Of a stretch of 6,251 bases of DNA, positions 1 through 6,251 are shown piece after piece. Under the pieces are notes generated by a model, which saw only the letters and a program-made list of their open reading frames with translations, searched no databases and was not told the origin of the DNA. How positions within the stretch are numbered: the stretch's first letter is position 1; each line of letters begins with the position of its first letter. This DNA comes from a bacterium (GTDB taxonomy: Bacteria; Cyanobacteriota; Vampirovibrionia; Gastranaerophilales; Gastranaerophilaceae). Both the position numbers and the translations under genes were made by a program. Location: positions 1-6,251 of the forward strand of contig JAFUUT010000086.1 of the NCBI GenBank assembly GCA_017477685.1, written 5' to 3'.

Positions 1-1464
1 AGGCTGGGAGATTTATATGTAACTTGGCATCTTGATATCTATTCTTCCTGCCAATACATAGATGAAGCTATCACAGAATACCAAATGGCTCTTGAATCTA
101 TTGATTCGTACGAAATATATTATAAAATCGGTGTTGCGCAATTTTATAAAGGAGATCTTGATAAAGCCGTAAATTATTTCAATACGGCAATCAAAAAAAA
201 TCCTAAATATTCAAATGCATATTATATGCTTGCAGAAACATATACTAAAAAAGCAAGATTTACAGATGCAATAGAAAATGCACAAAACGCAATAAAATAC
301 GCACCATTAACAAGTTCTTGCGCACACTATCTGTTATACAGTTTGTATCAAGTTTCTTCATTCAGACTCATAAAAAACAAAATCAAATCATGCTATGAAT
401 ATGTCATGGCAGCTATTACAATGCCTTTTGACAAACAAGCAATAAAAAGAGTAAAAGATTCTTTAGCATATGCAAAATTTTTACCGATTTTGTTTAAAGG
501 ATATTATGCAATAAAAACAAAAGGTATAGATAATGCTCTTGATATTTATATTGATGCAATAGACAAAGCTCCGGGCTTTGTGCCGTTATACTGCCTGCTT
601 GGAGATATTTATTCTTCTTTAGGGCAATTTGAGAATGCAATAACTGAATATAAAATGGCAATATGGCTTGATAGCTTGAATATCCCTGCATATCGCCATT
701 TATGCATGGCTTATGAAGATTTAGGGGATTATGACAATGCAATTGAGGTATACAAAAAACTAATTCAAATTATGCCTAATATGCCTGAATTTCACTCAAA
801 CTTAGCCAATATTTTGTACGTAAAAGGAGATATAGACGGAGCGATATCACATTTCCAAACGGCTGTAACTCTTAACCCGAATAAAGAGTGGACAAGTGTT
901 GTTAATCAGACATTAGGATTTGTTTTCCAAGAATCGAAACAAGATTTGAATGCTGCAATTACATCATACCAAAGTGCATATTTGATGACACCTGAGGATA
1001 TTGATATTTATATCAATATGGGAAGCGCATTTTATGATAAAGAAGATTATGAAAATGCACTAACTATATATAGGAATGCACTTGACCTCGACCCAAAAAA
1101 TGCAAAAATTCACTGTAATCTGGGATTTTTATACTGGGGTAAAGGAGAAATGGACGAAGCAATAAGAGAATACAAACATGCAATAGAATACGACAATACG
1201 TACTCAATCGCATATAACAATCTTGGCGTAATTTACCTTGACGATTTTGGCAAAGTACAAGATGCAATTGAAATGTTTAAAAAAGCAGTTGAATATAACC
1301 CGAATTACGCACTTGCACATTTTAACCTTGCCCGTTCAATATCCATAACAGGTGACAAAATTGAAGCAGCAAAGCTATACCAAATATCGCAAGATATAAA
1401 CAAAATTACAAATGAAATAGATCCGCAAGACATTATTGATAAAATCAATGCTTTATTTGATTAA
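1..1464 (+). CDS. TPR-repeat protein, 5'-truncated by window edge
   Basis: The frame is open from base 1, so the gene starts left of the window. An ATG at 85 is an internal Met, because the 28 codons before it already encode a TPR-like unit (LGDLY...DEAITEYQMALE). The 487 visible residues form about 11-12 tandem tetratricopeptide repeats of roughly 34 residues. They carry the usual signature of small and aromatic residues, for example LGDIYSSLGQFENAITEYKM, LGFLYWGKGEMDEAIREYKH and NNLGVIYLDDFGKVQDAIEM, each ending in an N-P or D-P-like turn. The array is interrupted at about 310-471 by a less regular, lysine-rich helical stretch. No enzymatic domain, signal peptide or membrane segment is visible, but the N-terminus is missing. 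TPR arrays are superhelical scaffolds for protein-protein contacts, so a specific role cannot be assigned. The stop (TAA, 1462-1464) lies inside the 3' end of the convergent dehydrogenase gene. Being a TPR protein is near certain; its function is unknown. Confidence 0.92.
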   Translation, partial: RLGDLYVTWHLDIYSSCQYIDEAITEYQMALESIDSYEIYYKIGVAQFYKGDLDKAVNYFNTAIKKNPKYSNAYYMLAETYTKKARFTDAIENAQNAIKYAPLTSSCAHYLLYSLYQVSSFRLIKNKIKSCYEYVMAAITMPFDKQAIKRVKDSLAYAKFLPILFKGYYAIKTKGIDNALDIYIDAIDKAPGFVPLYCLLGDIYSSLGQFENAITEYKMAIWLDSLNIPAYRHLCMAYEDLGDYDNAIEVYKKLIQIMPNMPEFHSNLANILYVKGDIDGAISHFQTAVTLNPNKEWTSVVNQTLGFVFQESKQDLNAAITSYQSAYLMTPEDIDIYINMGSAFYDKEDYENALTIYRNALDLDPKNAKIHCNLGFLYWGKGEMDEAIREYKHAIEYDNTYSIAYNNLGVIYLDDFGKVQDAIEMFKKAVEYNPNYALAHFNLARSISITGDKIEAAKLYQISQDINKITNEIDPQDIIDKINALFD

Positions 1465-2481
1465 AAATTTTATTGCTTTTCCTACAATATGTTGCTCCAT
1501 AGCATATTCAACCTGTTCAAGAGGTATAGTTTCCGTAATGAGTTTTTCAACTTCTACTTTACCCGAAGCAATGTATTCGAGTGCTTTTTTAAAATATTCA
1601 GGGGTATGATGGAATACACTTATTATCTTAATGTCGCCATAATGCATTTTTGTTGTATCAAAAGTAACTTTTGAACCGGATTGGCAGCCGCCAAAGAAAT
1701 GAACAGTTCCTCCCGGACGAACACAATTAAACACTCTTTCCCATATTTCCGGCAGACCTACACATTCTACAGCAACATCAAGTCCTTTATTTTCATCCGA
1801 AAAGGCTCTGAAAATCTTCTCCGGATTCGGGTATTTTTTCAAATCAACAATCTCATCAGCATGAGCAAAATCTTCTGCGGCCTTAAGTTTTATAGGATTA
1901 CGCCCTGCAACAATAACACGAGCCCCCATAAGTTTCGCAACTCTTGCAAACATTAGCCCGATTGGTCCAATACCAATTATACCAACACTTTGTCCCGGCT
2001 TAATCTCCGTTCTGTATGCACCATGAATAACATTCGCCAACGGTTCACAAAATGCAGCTTTTTCAAAACTTAAATCCGGCGGAAGAATTAACATATTCTT
2101 TTTTACAATTCGTGCAGGAACAGTAATAAATTCAGCATATGCACCATTTAATAAATCCAAATTTTCACAAAGATTATATTGTCCATGCCTGCAATAAAAA
2201 CATTCTCCGCAAGGGGCTGAATTTGCGGCAACAACCCTGTCACCGACTTTGAAGCCCTCAACACCTTTGCCGAGTTTATCAACAATACCGGCAAATTCAT
2301 GCCCAAAACCGGACGGAATATCTTTTATCAAAACAGGGTGCCCCCTGCGATATGTTTTAACATCCGTACCACAAGTTAAAGCAGCCATTACACGAACAAC
2401 AACTTCTCCCTCTTGCGGCGGTTTTATCGGCACATCTTCATATTTAATATTTTTAGGCCCGTAATATTGAATAGATTTCAT
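1453..2481 (-). CDS. Zinc-dependent medium-chain alcohol/polyol dehydrogenase
   Basis: This 342-residue protein is a full-length member of the zinc-containing MDR superfamily (Tdh/sorbitol dehydrogenase-like, COG1063 type), which oxidises a secondary alcohol or polyol with NAD(P)+ in the cytosol. The N-terminal GroES-like catalytic domain shows catalytic zinc ligands C37 (in TCGTD), H61-E62 (GHE) and E146 (CEP). It also has the four-cysteine structural zinc lobe C91, C94, C97 and C105. The Rossmann domain follows, with G170-I-G-P-I-G175. At the end of the second strand the sequence is VIVAGRNP: the acidic residue typical of NAD-specific enzymes is absent and R194 is present, which suggests NADP preference (inference). 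The substrate cannot be read from the sequence; threonine, sorbitol, butanediol or another polyol are all possible. The start is the only reasonable Met and gives the family-typical N-terminus, but the ribosome binding site is weak (GGTG about 12 nt upstream). The gene lies 34 bp downstream of gdhA on the same strand with no terminator between them, so co-transcription is likely. Confidence 0.93.
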   Translation of the reverse strand: MKSIQYYGPKNIKYEDVPIKPPQEGEVVVRVMAALTCGTDVKTYRRGHPVLIKDIPSGFGHEFAGIVDKLGKGVEGFKVGDRVVAANSAPCGECFYCRHGQYNLCENLDLLNGAYAEFITVPARIVKKNMLILPPDLSFEKAAFCEPLANVIHGAYRTEIKPGQSVGIIGIGPIGLMFARVAKLMGARVIVAGRNPIKLKAAEDFAHADEIVDLKKYPNPEKIFRAFSDENKGLDVAVECVGLPEIWERVFNCVRPGGTVHFFGGCQSGSKVTFDTTKMHYGDIKIISVFHHTPEYFKKALEYIASGKVEVEKLITETIPLEQVEYAMEQHIVGKAIKFLIK

Positions 2482-2515
2482 ATTACTATTTTACACCAAA
2501 TATAATTTATAAATC

Positions 2516-3880
2516 TTATACAACACCTTGTGCTTTCATAGCATCAGACAACTGTTTAAATGCCGCAATGTTTGCGCCATCCAAATAATTACCGCTATGT
2601 CCGAATTCTTCGGAAGCTTTTGCACAATTATTGAAAATATTAATCATAATACGTTCCAGCTTATGTTCAACTTCTTCGAACGTATAATAGTATCTCATAC
2701 TATTTTGCGACATCTCAATAGCAGAAGTTGCAACACCACCGGCATTTGCGGCCTTTGCAGGAGCAAATAACACACCGTTTTCGATTAAATATTTTGCGGC
2801 CTCGTAAGTACAAGGCATATTAGCACCTTCACCAACAGCAATTACACCGTTTTTAAGAAGAACTCTTGCTTCTTCTATATTCAATTCATTTTGAGTAGCA
2901 CAAGGTAAAGCAATATCCGTTTTAATATTCCAAATCGGATGTGATGAATTGACGGATTCAAAATATTGAGCGTTCGGATGGAAATTCAAATACTCTTTAA
3001 TACGTCCCCTTTGAACTTCTTTTATTTTCTTGATTGTTTCAAGGTCTATACCGTTTTCATCATATACGCAACCGTTAGAATCACTCATTGCTACAACTTT
3101 TGCACCCATTGCATAAGCTTTTTGGCAAGCATATATCGCAACATTACCGGAACCGGAAATTGTTACGGTTTTACCATCTAAAGATTTGCCGTGTTTTTTA
3201 AGCATTTCGCGCATAAAAAACATCAATCCGTATCCCGTAGCCTCTTTTCTTGCCAACGAACCGCCGTAGCATATGTCTTTTCCGGTTAAAACTCCGCCTT
3301 CATAAGCATCTTTAATCTTTTTATATTGACCGAACAAATATCCGATTTCTCTTGCTCCAACACCTATATCGCCTGCCGGAACGTCCACATCTTGGCCTAT
3401 ATGTCTGTATAATTCAGTCATAAAACTTTGGCAAAATCTCATAATTTCGCCTTCAGATTTACCTTTAGGGTCAAAATCGCTTCCGCCCTTTGCTCCGCCT
3501 ATCGGTAATCCTGTCAAAGCATTCTTAAAAATTTGTTCAAATCCTAAAAATTTCATAATACTAAGGTTTACGCTCGGATGAAACCTTAATCCGCCCTTAT
3601 ATGGCCCAATTAATGAACTGTATTGAATTCTGTATCCGCGGTTAACAATTACCTGTCCGGCATCATTTACCCAAGGAACCCTGAATAATATACATCTTTC
3701 AGGTTCTACCATTCTTTCCAATATCGCTAACTTTTCAAATTCCGGATGTGCATTTATAACAGGTTCTATTGAAGTCAAAACTTCTTCAACTGCTTGCAAA
3801 TATTCCGGCTGTTCTTCATTTAATCTTCTTGTTTTTTCCAATACTTTATTTAAATATTCATTCATAACTAATCTTTCCAT
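2516..3880 (-). CDS. gdhA: NADP-type glutamate dehydrogenase (class I hexameric)
   Basis: This enzyme catalyses reductive amination of 2-oxoglutarate with ammonium to L-glutamate, and the reverse, in the cytosol. It links nitrogen assimilation to the TCA branch. At 454 residues it matches the hexameric bacterial class (about 447-450). Visible landmarks, by comparison with known E. coli and Clostridium symbiosum enzymes, are the substrate-binding lysines K95 (PYKGGLRF) and K119 (FKNAL), catalytic K131 (GGAKGGSDFDPKGKS) and D171 (VPAGDIGVG). The Rossmann motif is G243-S-G-N-V-A248, followed by ASSEMBLY-region motifs PCATQNEL, GANMP and AANAGGVATS (S386). The segment AMSDSNG after the second strand resembles the E. 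coli NADP enzyme (ASDSSG), supporting NADPH use. The start at 3880 is preferred because AAGGAAG sits at ideal spacing. A second Met five codons in (3865) aligns better with relatives' N-termini and cannot be excluded. gdhA is the first gene of a probable two-gene unit with the zinc dehydrogenase and is divergent from the kinase gene. Confidence 0.97.
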   Translation of the reverse strand: MERLVMNEYLNKVLEKTRRLNEEQPEYLQAVEEVLTSIEPVINAHPEFEKLAILERMVEPERCILFRVPWVNDAGQVIVNRGYRIQYSSLIGPYKGGLRFHPSVNLSIMKFLGFEQIFKNALTGLPIGGAKGGSDFDPKGKSEGEIMRFCQSFMTELYRHIGQDVDVPAGDIGVGAREIGYLFGQYKKIKDAYEGGVLTGKDICYGGSLARKEATGYGLMFFMREMLKKHGKSLDGKTVTISGSGNVAIYACQKAYAMGAKVVAMSDSNGCVYDENGIDLETIKKIKEVQRGRIKEYLNFHPNAQYFESVNSSHPIWNIKTDIALPCATQNELNIEEARVLLKNGVIAVGEGANMPCTYEAAKYLIENGVLFAPAKAANAGGVATSAIEMSQNSMRYYYTFEEVEHKLERIMINIFNNCAKASEEFGHSGNYLDGANIAAFKQLSDAMKAQGVV

Positions 3881-3883
3881 GTT

Positions 3884-3891
3884 ACTTCCTT
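3884..3891 (-). promoter_or_regulatory. gdhA ribosome binding site
   Basis: Read on the minus strand, AAGGAAGT lies just upstream of the ATG at 3880, with about 6 nt between AGGA and the ATG. It is a good Shine-Dalgarno match and supports the longer N-terminus. The alternative Met at 3865 has only GGAAAG, which is inside the coding sequence of the longer form. Confidence 0.7.
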
Positions 3892-3914
3892 ATTTTTTTA
3901 TACATCAGTAGTAT

Positions 3915-3930
3915 TATTATTGCAATAATA
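3915..3930. promoter_or_regulatory. 16-bp perfect palindrome, candidate operator upstream of gdhA
   Basis: TATTATTGCAATAATA is perfectly self-complementary, centred between 3922 and 3923. It sits in the 139-bp divergent region between gdhA and the kinase gene, 34 bp before the gdhA start codon. Its position and symmetry fit a dimeric regulator binding site. The AT-rich background makes chance palindromes more likely, but the G-C centre with seven matched AT pairs on each side is longer than expected casually. No regulator can be named. It does not fit the cyanobacterial NtcA pattern (GTA-N8-TAC). Confidence 0.4.
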
Positions 3931-3961
3931 TTTATAAAATTTTAATTTCCGAAAAAAACAA
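3931..3961 (-). promoter_or_regulatory. Weak candidate gdhA promoter
   Basis: On the minus strand TATAAA (3936-3931) could serve as a -10 box, with TTGTTT (3961-3956) as a poor -35 about 19 bp away, which is longer than ideal. Transcription would then start inside the palindrome at 3915-3930, where a bound regulator could block it. The region is so AT-rich that several other -10-like boxes exist, so this is only a suggestion. Confidence 0.25.
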
Positions 3962-4019
3962 AAGTACCCAGCCGACTAATACACTATGATTTTTAATATA
4001 ATAATATAATTTAAGGTTT

Positions 4020-4814
4020 ATGGTTATTATTATGATTTTTGTTGTAAGCTTTATTTTAATCGTTTGTACTATTTACGAATATATAACATTAAACAGGTAT
4101 AAAAAATTAAATGAAAAAAATAAATCATTTCTTGCCGCAATTTCGCATGATTTAAAATCTCCGGCACATGCACAAATCAACATGTTAAATTTATTATTAA
4201 ACGGAAACTTTGGGAAACTAAACCCTGAACAGTATGAGATGATAAAACTAACCTGTACTTCGAGCAAATATATGTCAAAATTAGTAGGAAATATATTAAC
4301 CAACTATGAATATGATGCCAAAGTCTTGAAGTTACACAAAACAGAATTTGATTTGTGCAGCTTAATTAAAAAAGTATGCAATGAAAACAAGTACCTTGCA
4401 GATGAGCAAAAACAAAATATTATATTTATACCGGAAATGAAAAAATGTACTATATATGGAGATGAACTCCAAATTGAAAGGGTAATCTCAAATCTTCTTT
4501 CTAACGCAATAAAATATGGCTTTAAAAATTCACCCATAATAATCACTTTGAACGAAACAGACAAAGAAATACATTTTTCAATTACGAATAAATGTAATCC
4601 AATTTCACGCAGAGATTTGAAGAAAATATTTAATAAATTTACTAAAAATAAAGACTCAAATATAAACAGCACAGGTCTTGGTCTTTATATAGCAAGAAAG
4701 ATTATAAATATGCACAATGGTAAAATATACGCACACTCAGATTCTGATGGAAACTGCACATTTAAATTCTCGCTTAAATCAGAAAAAAGCCGAATAGGTC
4801 AAAAATCCGGCTAA
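4020..4814 (+). CDS. Minimal membrane-anchored sensor histidine kinase
   Basis: A 264-residue two-component kinase. Residues 1 to about 18 form one hydrophobic membrane segment. There is no periplasmic, HAMP or PAS domain before the HisKA dimerisation domain, whose H box is ISHDLKSP, with phospho-acceptor H43. The HATPase_c domain shows the N box (D148, E153, N158, N162 in SNLLSNAIKYG), an F box (IFNKF, F204-F207) and a G2 box (STGLGLYIA, G219 and G221). The G1 box, normally DxGxG, reads N190-K-C-N-P; Asn at this position is also found in VanS-like kinases, so activity is plausible. The phosphatase-linked motif after the His is DLKS rather than the usual E/DxxT/N. No response regulator lies in the window, so its partner is unknown. 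The start at 4020 follows an AAGG (4013-4016) only 3 nt away, and ATG at 4032 is an alternative; an in-frame stop at 4002-4004 rules out a longer protein. The 3' end overlaps the cysS terminator. Confidence 0.93.
   Translation: MVIIMIFVVSFILIVCTIYEYITLNRYKKLNEKNKSFLAAISHDLKSPAHAQINMLNLLLNGNFGKLNPEQYEMIKLTCTSSKYMSKLVGNILTNYEYDAKVLKLHKTEFDLCSLIKKVCNENKYLADEQKQNIIFIPEMKKCTIYGDELQIERVISNLLSNAIKYGFKNSPIIITLNETDKEIHFSITNKCNPISRRDLKKIFNKFTKNKDSNINSTGLGLYIARKIINMHNGKIYAHSDSDGNCTFKFSLKSEKSRIGQKSG
4783..4812 (-). terminator. Rho-independent terminator of cysS, inside the kinase 3' end
   Basis: Read leftward, an 8-bp stem AGCCGGAT / ATTCGGCT (4812-4805 with 4795-4788, one G-U wobble in RNA) closes a 9-nt loop and is followed by a run of six T. 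It begins 2 nt after the cysS stop codon (4817-4815). On the plus strand the same hairpin has one A-C mismatch and is followed by AATTATTT. It may therefore also weakly terminate the kinase transcript. It overlaps the last ten kinase codons. Confidence 0.85.
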
Positions 4815-6188
4815 TTATTTAAGCTCGACTTTTGTGCCGTCAGTTGTATCTTTCAAAATAACTCCGACAGAATCCAAAGCCACCCTGATTTTATCGGCAA
4901 CATCCCAATTTTTATCAGCTCTTGCTTGTTTTCTCAAACTTAAAATATCTTCCATTGAAGAAAAACTTTGACCGAGTGCTTCTGATACAACCTTTATGGC
5001 ATTATTTGTATCTTCTTCAGAGAGTCCCTCTTTTTCAAATTTAAAACCAAGAACCGTACCCAATTTATAAAGAATTGTATAAGCATCTTTTTCATCTTTA
5101 TTTGCACGGGTCGTTAAATCAAATAACACCGCCAAAGCTTTTGAAGTATTCAAATCCTCATTCATGGCATCACAGAATGCCTTATATTCAGGAGTACTGC
5201 TGATATCCAAAGAATCATCTATTTGTGTCCGCTTCGCATTTGTCAAGCGTTTTGCACCTGCTTGAGCCGCGGTCAATGCTTCGTCAGAAAATTCAACAGG
5301 CATTCTGTAATGATTTGTCAAAATAAACAACCTCAAAGTATTTGCATCATAATTTTTTAACATATCATCAATAGTTAAGAAGTTACCTAAAGATTTTGAC
5401 ATTTTTTCTTTATTTATAGTAACAAAACCGTTATGCAGCCAATAATTGACAAACTTACATCCGTTTGCACATTCACTTTGCGCAATTTCATTTTCATGAT
5501 GAGGAAATATCAAATCCGCACCACCTGCATGGATATCAATAGTTCTGCCAAGATATTTTCTGCTCATTGCGGAACATTCTATATGCCACCCCGGACGACC
5601 AACTCCCCAAGGAGAATTGTACCCGAATTTTTCATCTTTTTTCCACAGCGCAAAATCAAGCGGGTCTTCTTTTTGTTCACCAACGGCAATTCTTGCACCG
5701 CTTTCTAACTGGTCTATAGGCTGTCCTGAAAGACTTCCGTACCTTCCGAATTTTTTAACTCTGAAATATACATCCCCGTTTGCCTCATATGCGTAGCCTT
5801 TTTCAATCAAATCCTTTACCATAGAAATCATTTCGCCCAGCGTTTTTGTCGCAAACGGTTCAATATCAGGAGGCAAATTATTTAATTTATTCATAGAATT
5901 TGTAAATTGCTTATACCAGTATTGGGAAACCTCACTCGGAGTTTTGCCTTCTTTTTCTGCTTTTTTAAGGATTTTATCATCCACATCAGTAACATTACGG
6001 CAATATGTAACATCATATCCGATAAATTTTAAGTACCTGTATAATACATCCCAGGTGATATAACATCTTGCATGTCCTAAATGTGCATAATCATATACTG
6101 TCGGCCCGCAGACATACATCTTTACTTTACCTTCCTCTATAGGCTTGAATTCTTCTAATTTACCTGAATAAGTGTTAAATAATTGCAT
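4815..6188 (-). CDS. cysS: Cysteinyl-tRNA synthetase
   Basis: This class I aminoacyl-tRNA synthetase attaches cysteine to tRNA-Cys using ATP, in the cytosol. At 457 residues it is full length (E. coli enzyme 461). The Rossmann catalytic domain has the HIGH-type motif H36-L-G-H39 after KMYVCGPTVYDYAHLGHAR. The zinc that selects cysteine is held by C27, C205 (WHIECSAMS), H230 and E234 (FPHHENEIAQSE). The KMSKS loop is K262-M-S-K-S266. The C-terminal helical anticodon-binding part includes NEDLNTSKAL, and the closing block LRKQARADKNWDVADKIR followed by GVILKDTTDGTKVELK is typical of the family. The start at 6188 has a good ribosome binding site and gives the canonical N-terminus. The gene appears to be transcribed alone, with its own promoter at 6209-6237 and terminator at 4783-4812. 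Its stop abuts the stop of the convergent kinase gene with no spacer. Nothing suggests truncation or loss of key residues. Confidence 0.98.
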   Translation of the reverse strand: MQLFNTYSGKLEEFKPIEEGKVKMYVCGPTVYDYAHLGHARCYITWDVLYRYLKFIGYDVTYCRNVTDVDDKILKKAEKEGKTPSEVSQYWYKQFTNSMNKLNNLPPDIEPFATKTLGEMISMVKDLIEKGYAYEANGDVYFRVKKFGRYGSLSGQPIDQLESGARIAVGEQKEDPLDFALWKKDEKFGYNSPWGVGRPGWHIECSAMSRKYLGRTIDIHAGGADLIFPHHENEIAQSECANGCKFVNYWLHNGFVTINKEKMSKSLGNFLTIDDMLKNYDANTLRLFILTNHYRMPVEFSDEALTAAQAGAKRLTNAKRTQIDDSLDISSTPEYKAFCDAMNEDLNTSKALAVLFDLTTRANKDEKDAYTILYKLGTVLGFKFEKEGLSEEDTNNAIKVVSEALGQSFSSMEDILSLRKQARADKNWDVADKIRVALDSVGVILKDTTDGTKVELK

Positions 6189-6193
6189 AAAAT

Positions 6194-6198
6194 CCCTC
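6194..6198 (-). promoter_or_regulatory. cysS ribosome binding site
   Basis: GAGGG on the minus strand, separated from the ATG at 6188 by five nucleotides (ATTTT). This Shine-Dalgarno match supports the chosen cysS start. Confidence 0.75.
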
Positions 6199-6208
6199 GT
6201 TTTTACCT

Positions 6209-6237
6209 AATATATCTTATCATAAACAAAACGTAAA
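6209..6237 (-). promoter_or_regulatory. Sigma-70-type promoter of cysS
   Basis: On the minus strand TTTACG (6237-6232, 4 of 6 to TTGACA) and TATATT (6214-6209, 5 of 6 to TATAAT) are separated by 17 bp, the optimal spacing. Transcription would start near 6202, giving a leader of about 14 nt. A leader that short leaves no room for a T-box or other riboswitch, which Firmicutes cysS genes often have, unless another promoter lies beyond the window. Confidence 0.5.
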
Positions 6238-6251
6238 GAAATGTAAAATTA

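Noticed and set aside
1441..1462. Inverted repeat AATCAA / TTGATT at the end of the TPR gene as a terminator
   Set aside because: It has only six mostly A-T pairs and no proper T run after it on either strand. It is too weak to call.
1489..2464. Plus-strand open frames opposite the zinc dehydrogenase, and similar short frames opposite or within the other genes
   Set aside because: They lie wholly across strongly recognised genes, show no domain-like sequence and are best explained as shadows of the real frames.
3897..3925. TTGCAA and TATAAA with 17-bp spacing on the minus strand, resembling an ideal gdhA promoter
   Set aside because: Transcription would start at about 3890, inside the gdhA ribosome binding site, leaving almost no leader. 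The TTGCAA is also the core of the palindrome, so it may be coincidental.
3964..3983. GTA...TAC pattern in the gdhA-kinase intergenic region as an NtcA site
   Set aside because: The spacing between the half sites is 13 nt, not the required 8.
4584..4605. Kinase G1 box lacking the usual Asp, suggesting a dead kinase
   Set aside because: Asn at this position occurs in VanS-like kinases known to be active, and the H, N, F and G2 boxes are intact.
6189..6251. T-box or other riboswitch ahead of cysS
   Set aside because: The candidate promoter leaves only about 14 nt of leader and no stem-loop with a T-box-like motif is visible. The window ends too soon to exclude a more distant promoter.

Overview
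The window is AT-rich (by eye roughly one third G+C) with dense bacterial coding. It holds five protein genes. No RNA genes, mobile elements, CRISPR arrays or phage genes were seen. Standard genetic code, Shine-Dalgarno-like ribosome binding sites and short intergenic gaps point to an ordinary bacterial chromosome. The mix suggests a host-associated, fermentative, low-GC lineage: a class I hexameric glutamate dehydrogenase, a compact HLGH/KMSKS cysteinyl-tRNA synthetase, a long TPR protein and a minimal membrane-anchored histidine kinase. My best guess is the non-photosynthetic Cyanobacteria relatives (Vampirovibrionia/Melainabacteria, Gastranaerophilales-like), with a Firmicutes-like organism as the alternative. 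This is an impression from protein style, not a search result.

Layout, left to right. Bases 1-1464 (+) are the 3' part of a TPR-repeat protein that is open to the left edge. It meets, tail to tail with a 12-bp overlap, a zinc-dependent medium-chain dehydrogenase (2481-1453, -). Only 34 bp separate that gene from the upstream glutamate dehydrogenase gdhA (3880-2516, -), so the two probably share a transcript. A 139-bp divergent intergenic region (3881-4019), the longest non-coding stretch, contains a perfect 16-bp palindrome. It separates gdhA from a rightward histidine kinase gene (4020-4814, +). The kinase gene abuts, stop codon against stop codon, the leftward cysS (6188-4815, -). The cysS terminator lies inside the last codons of the kinase gene. 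The right edge (6189-6251) holds the cysS ribosome binding site and a recognisable sigma-70-type promoter.

Functionally these are mostly housekeeping genes. GdhA joins 2-oxoglutarate and ammonium to make glutamate. The neighbouring dehydrogenase is a second, probably NADP-linked, oxidoreductase of unknown substrate. CysS charges tRNA-Cys. The kinase has no response regulator beside it in the window. The TPR protein is probably a protein-protein interaction scaffold. I found no convincing evidence of a previously undescribed system. The points most worth a second look are the terminator embedded in the kinase reading frame, the palindrome upstream of gdhA, and the unusual features of the kinase.
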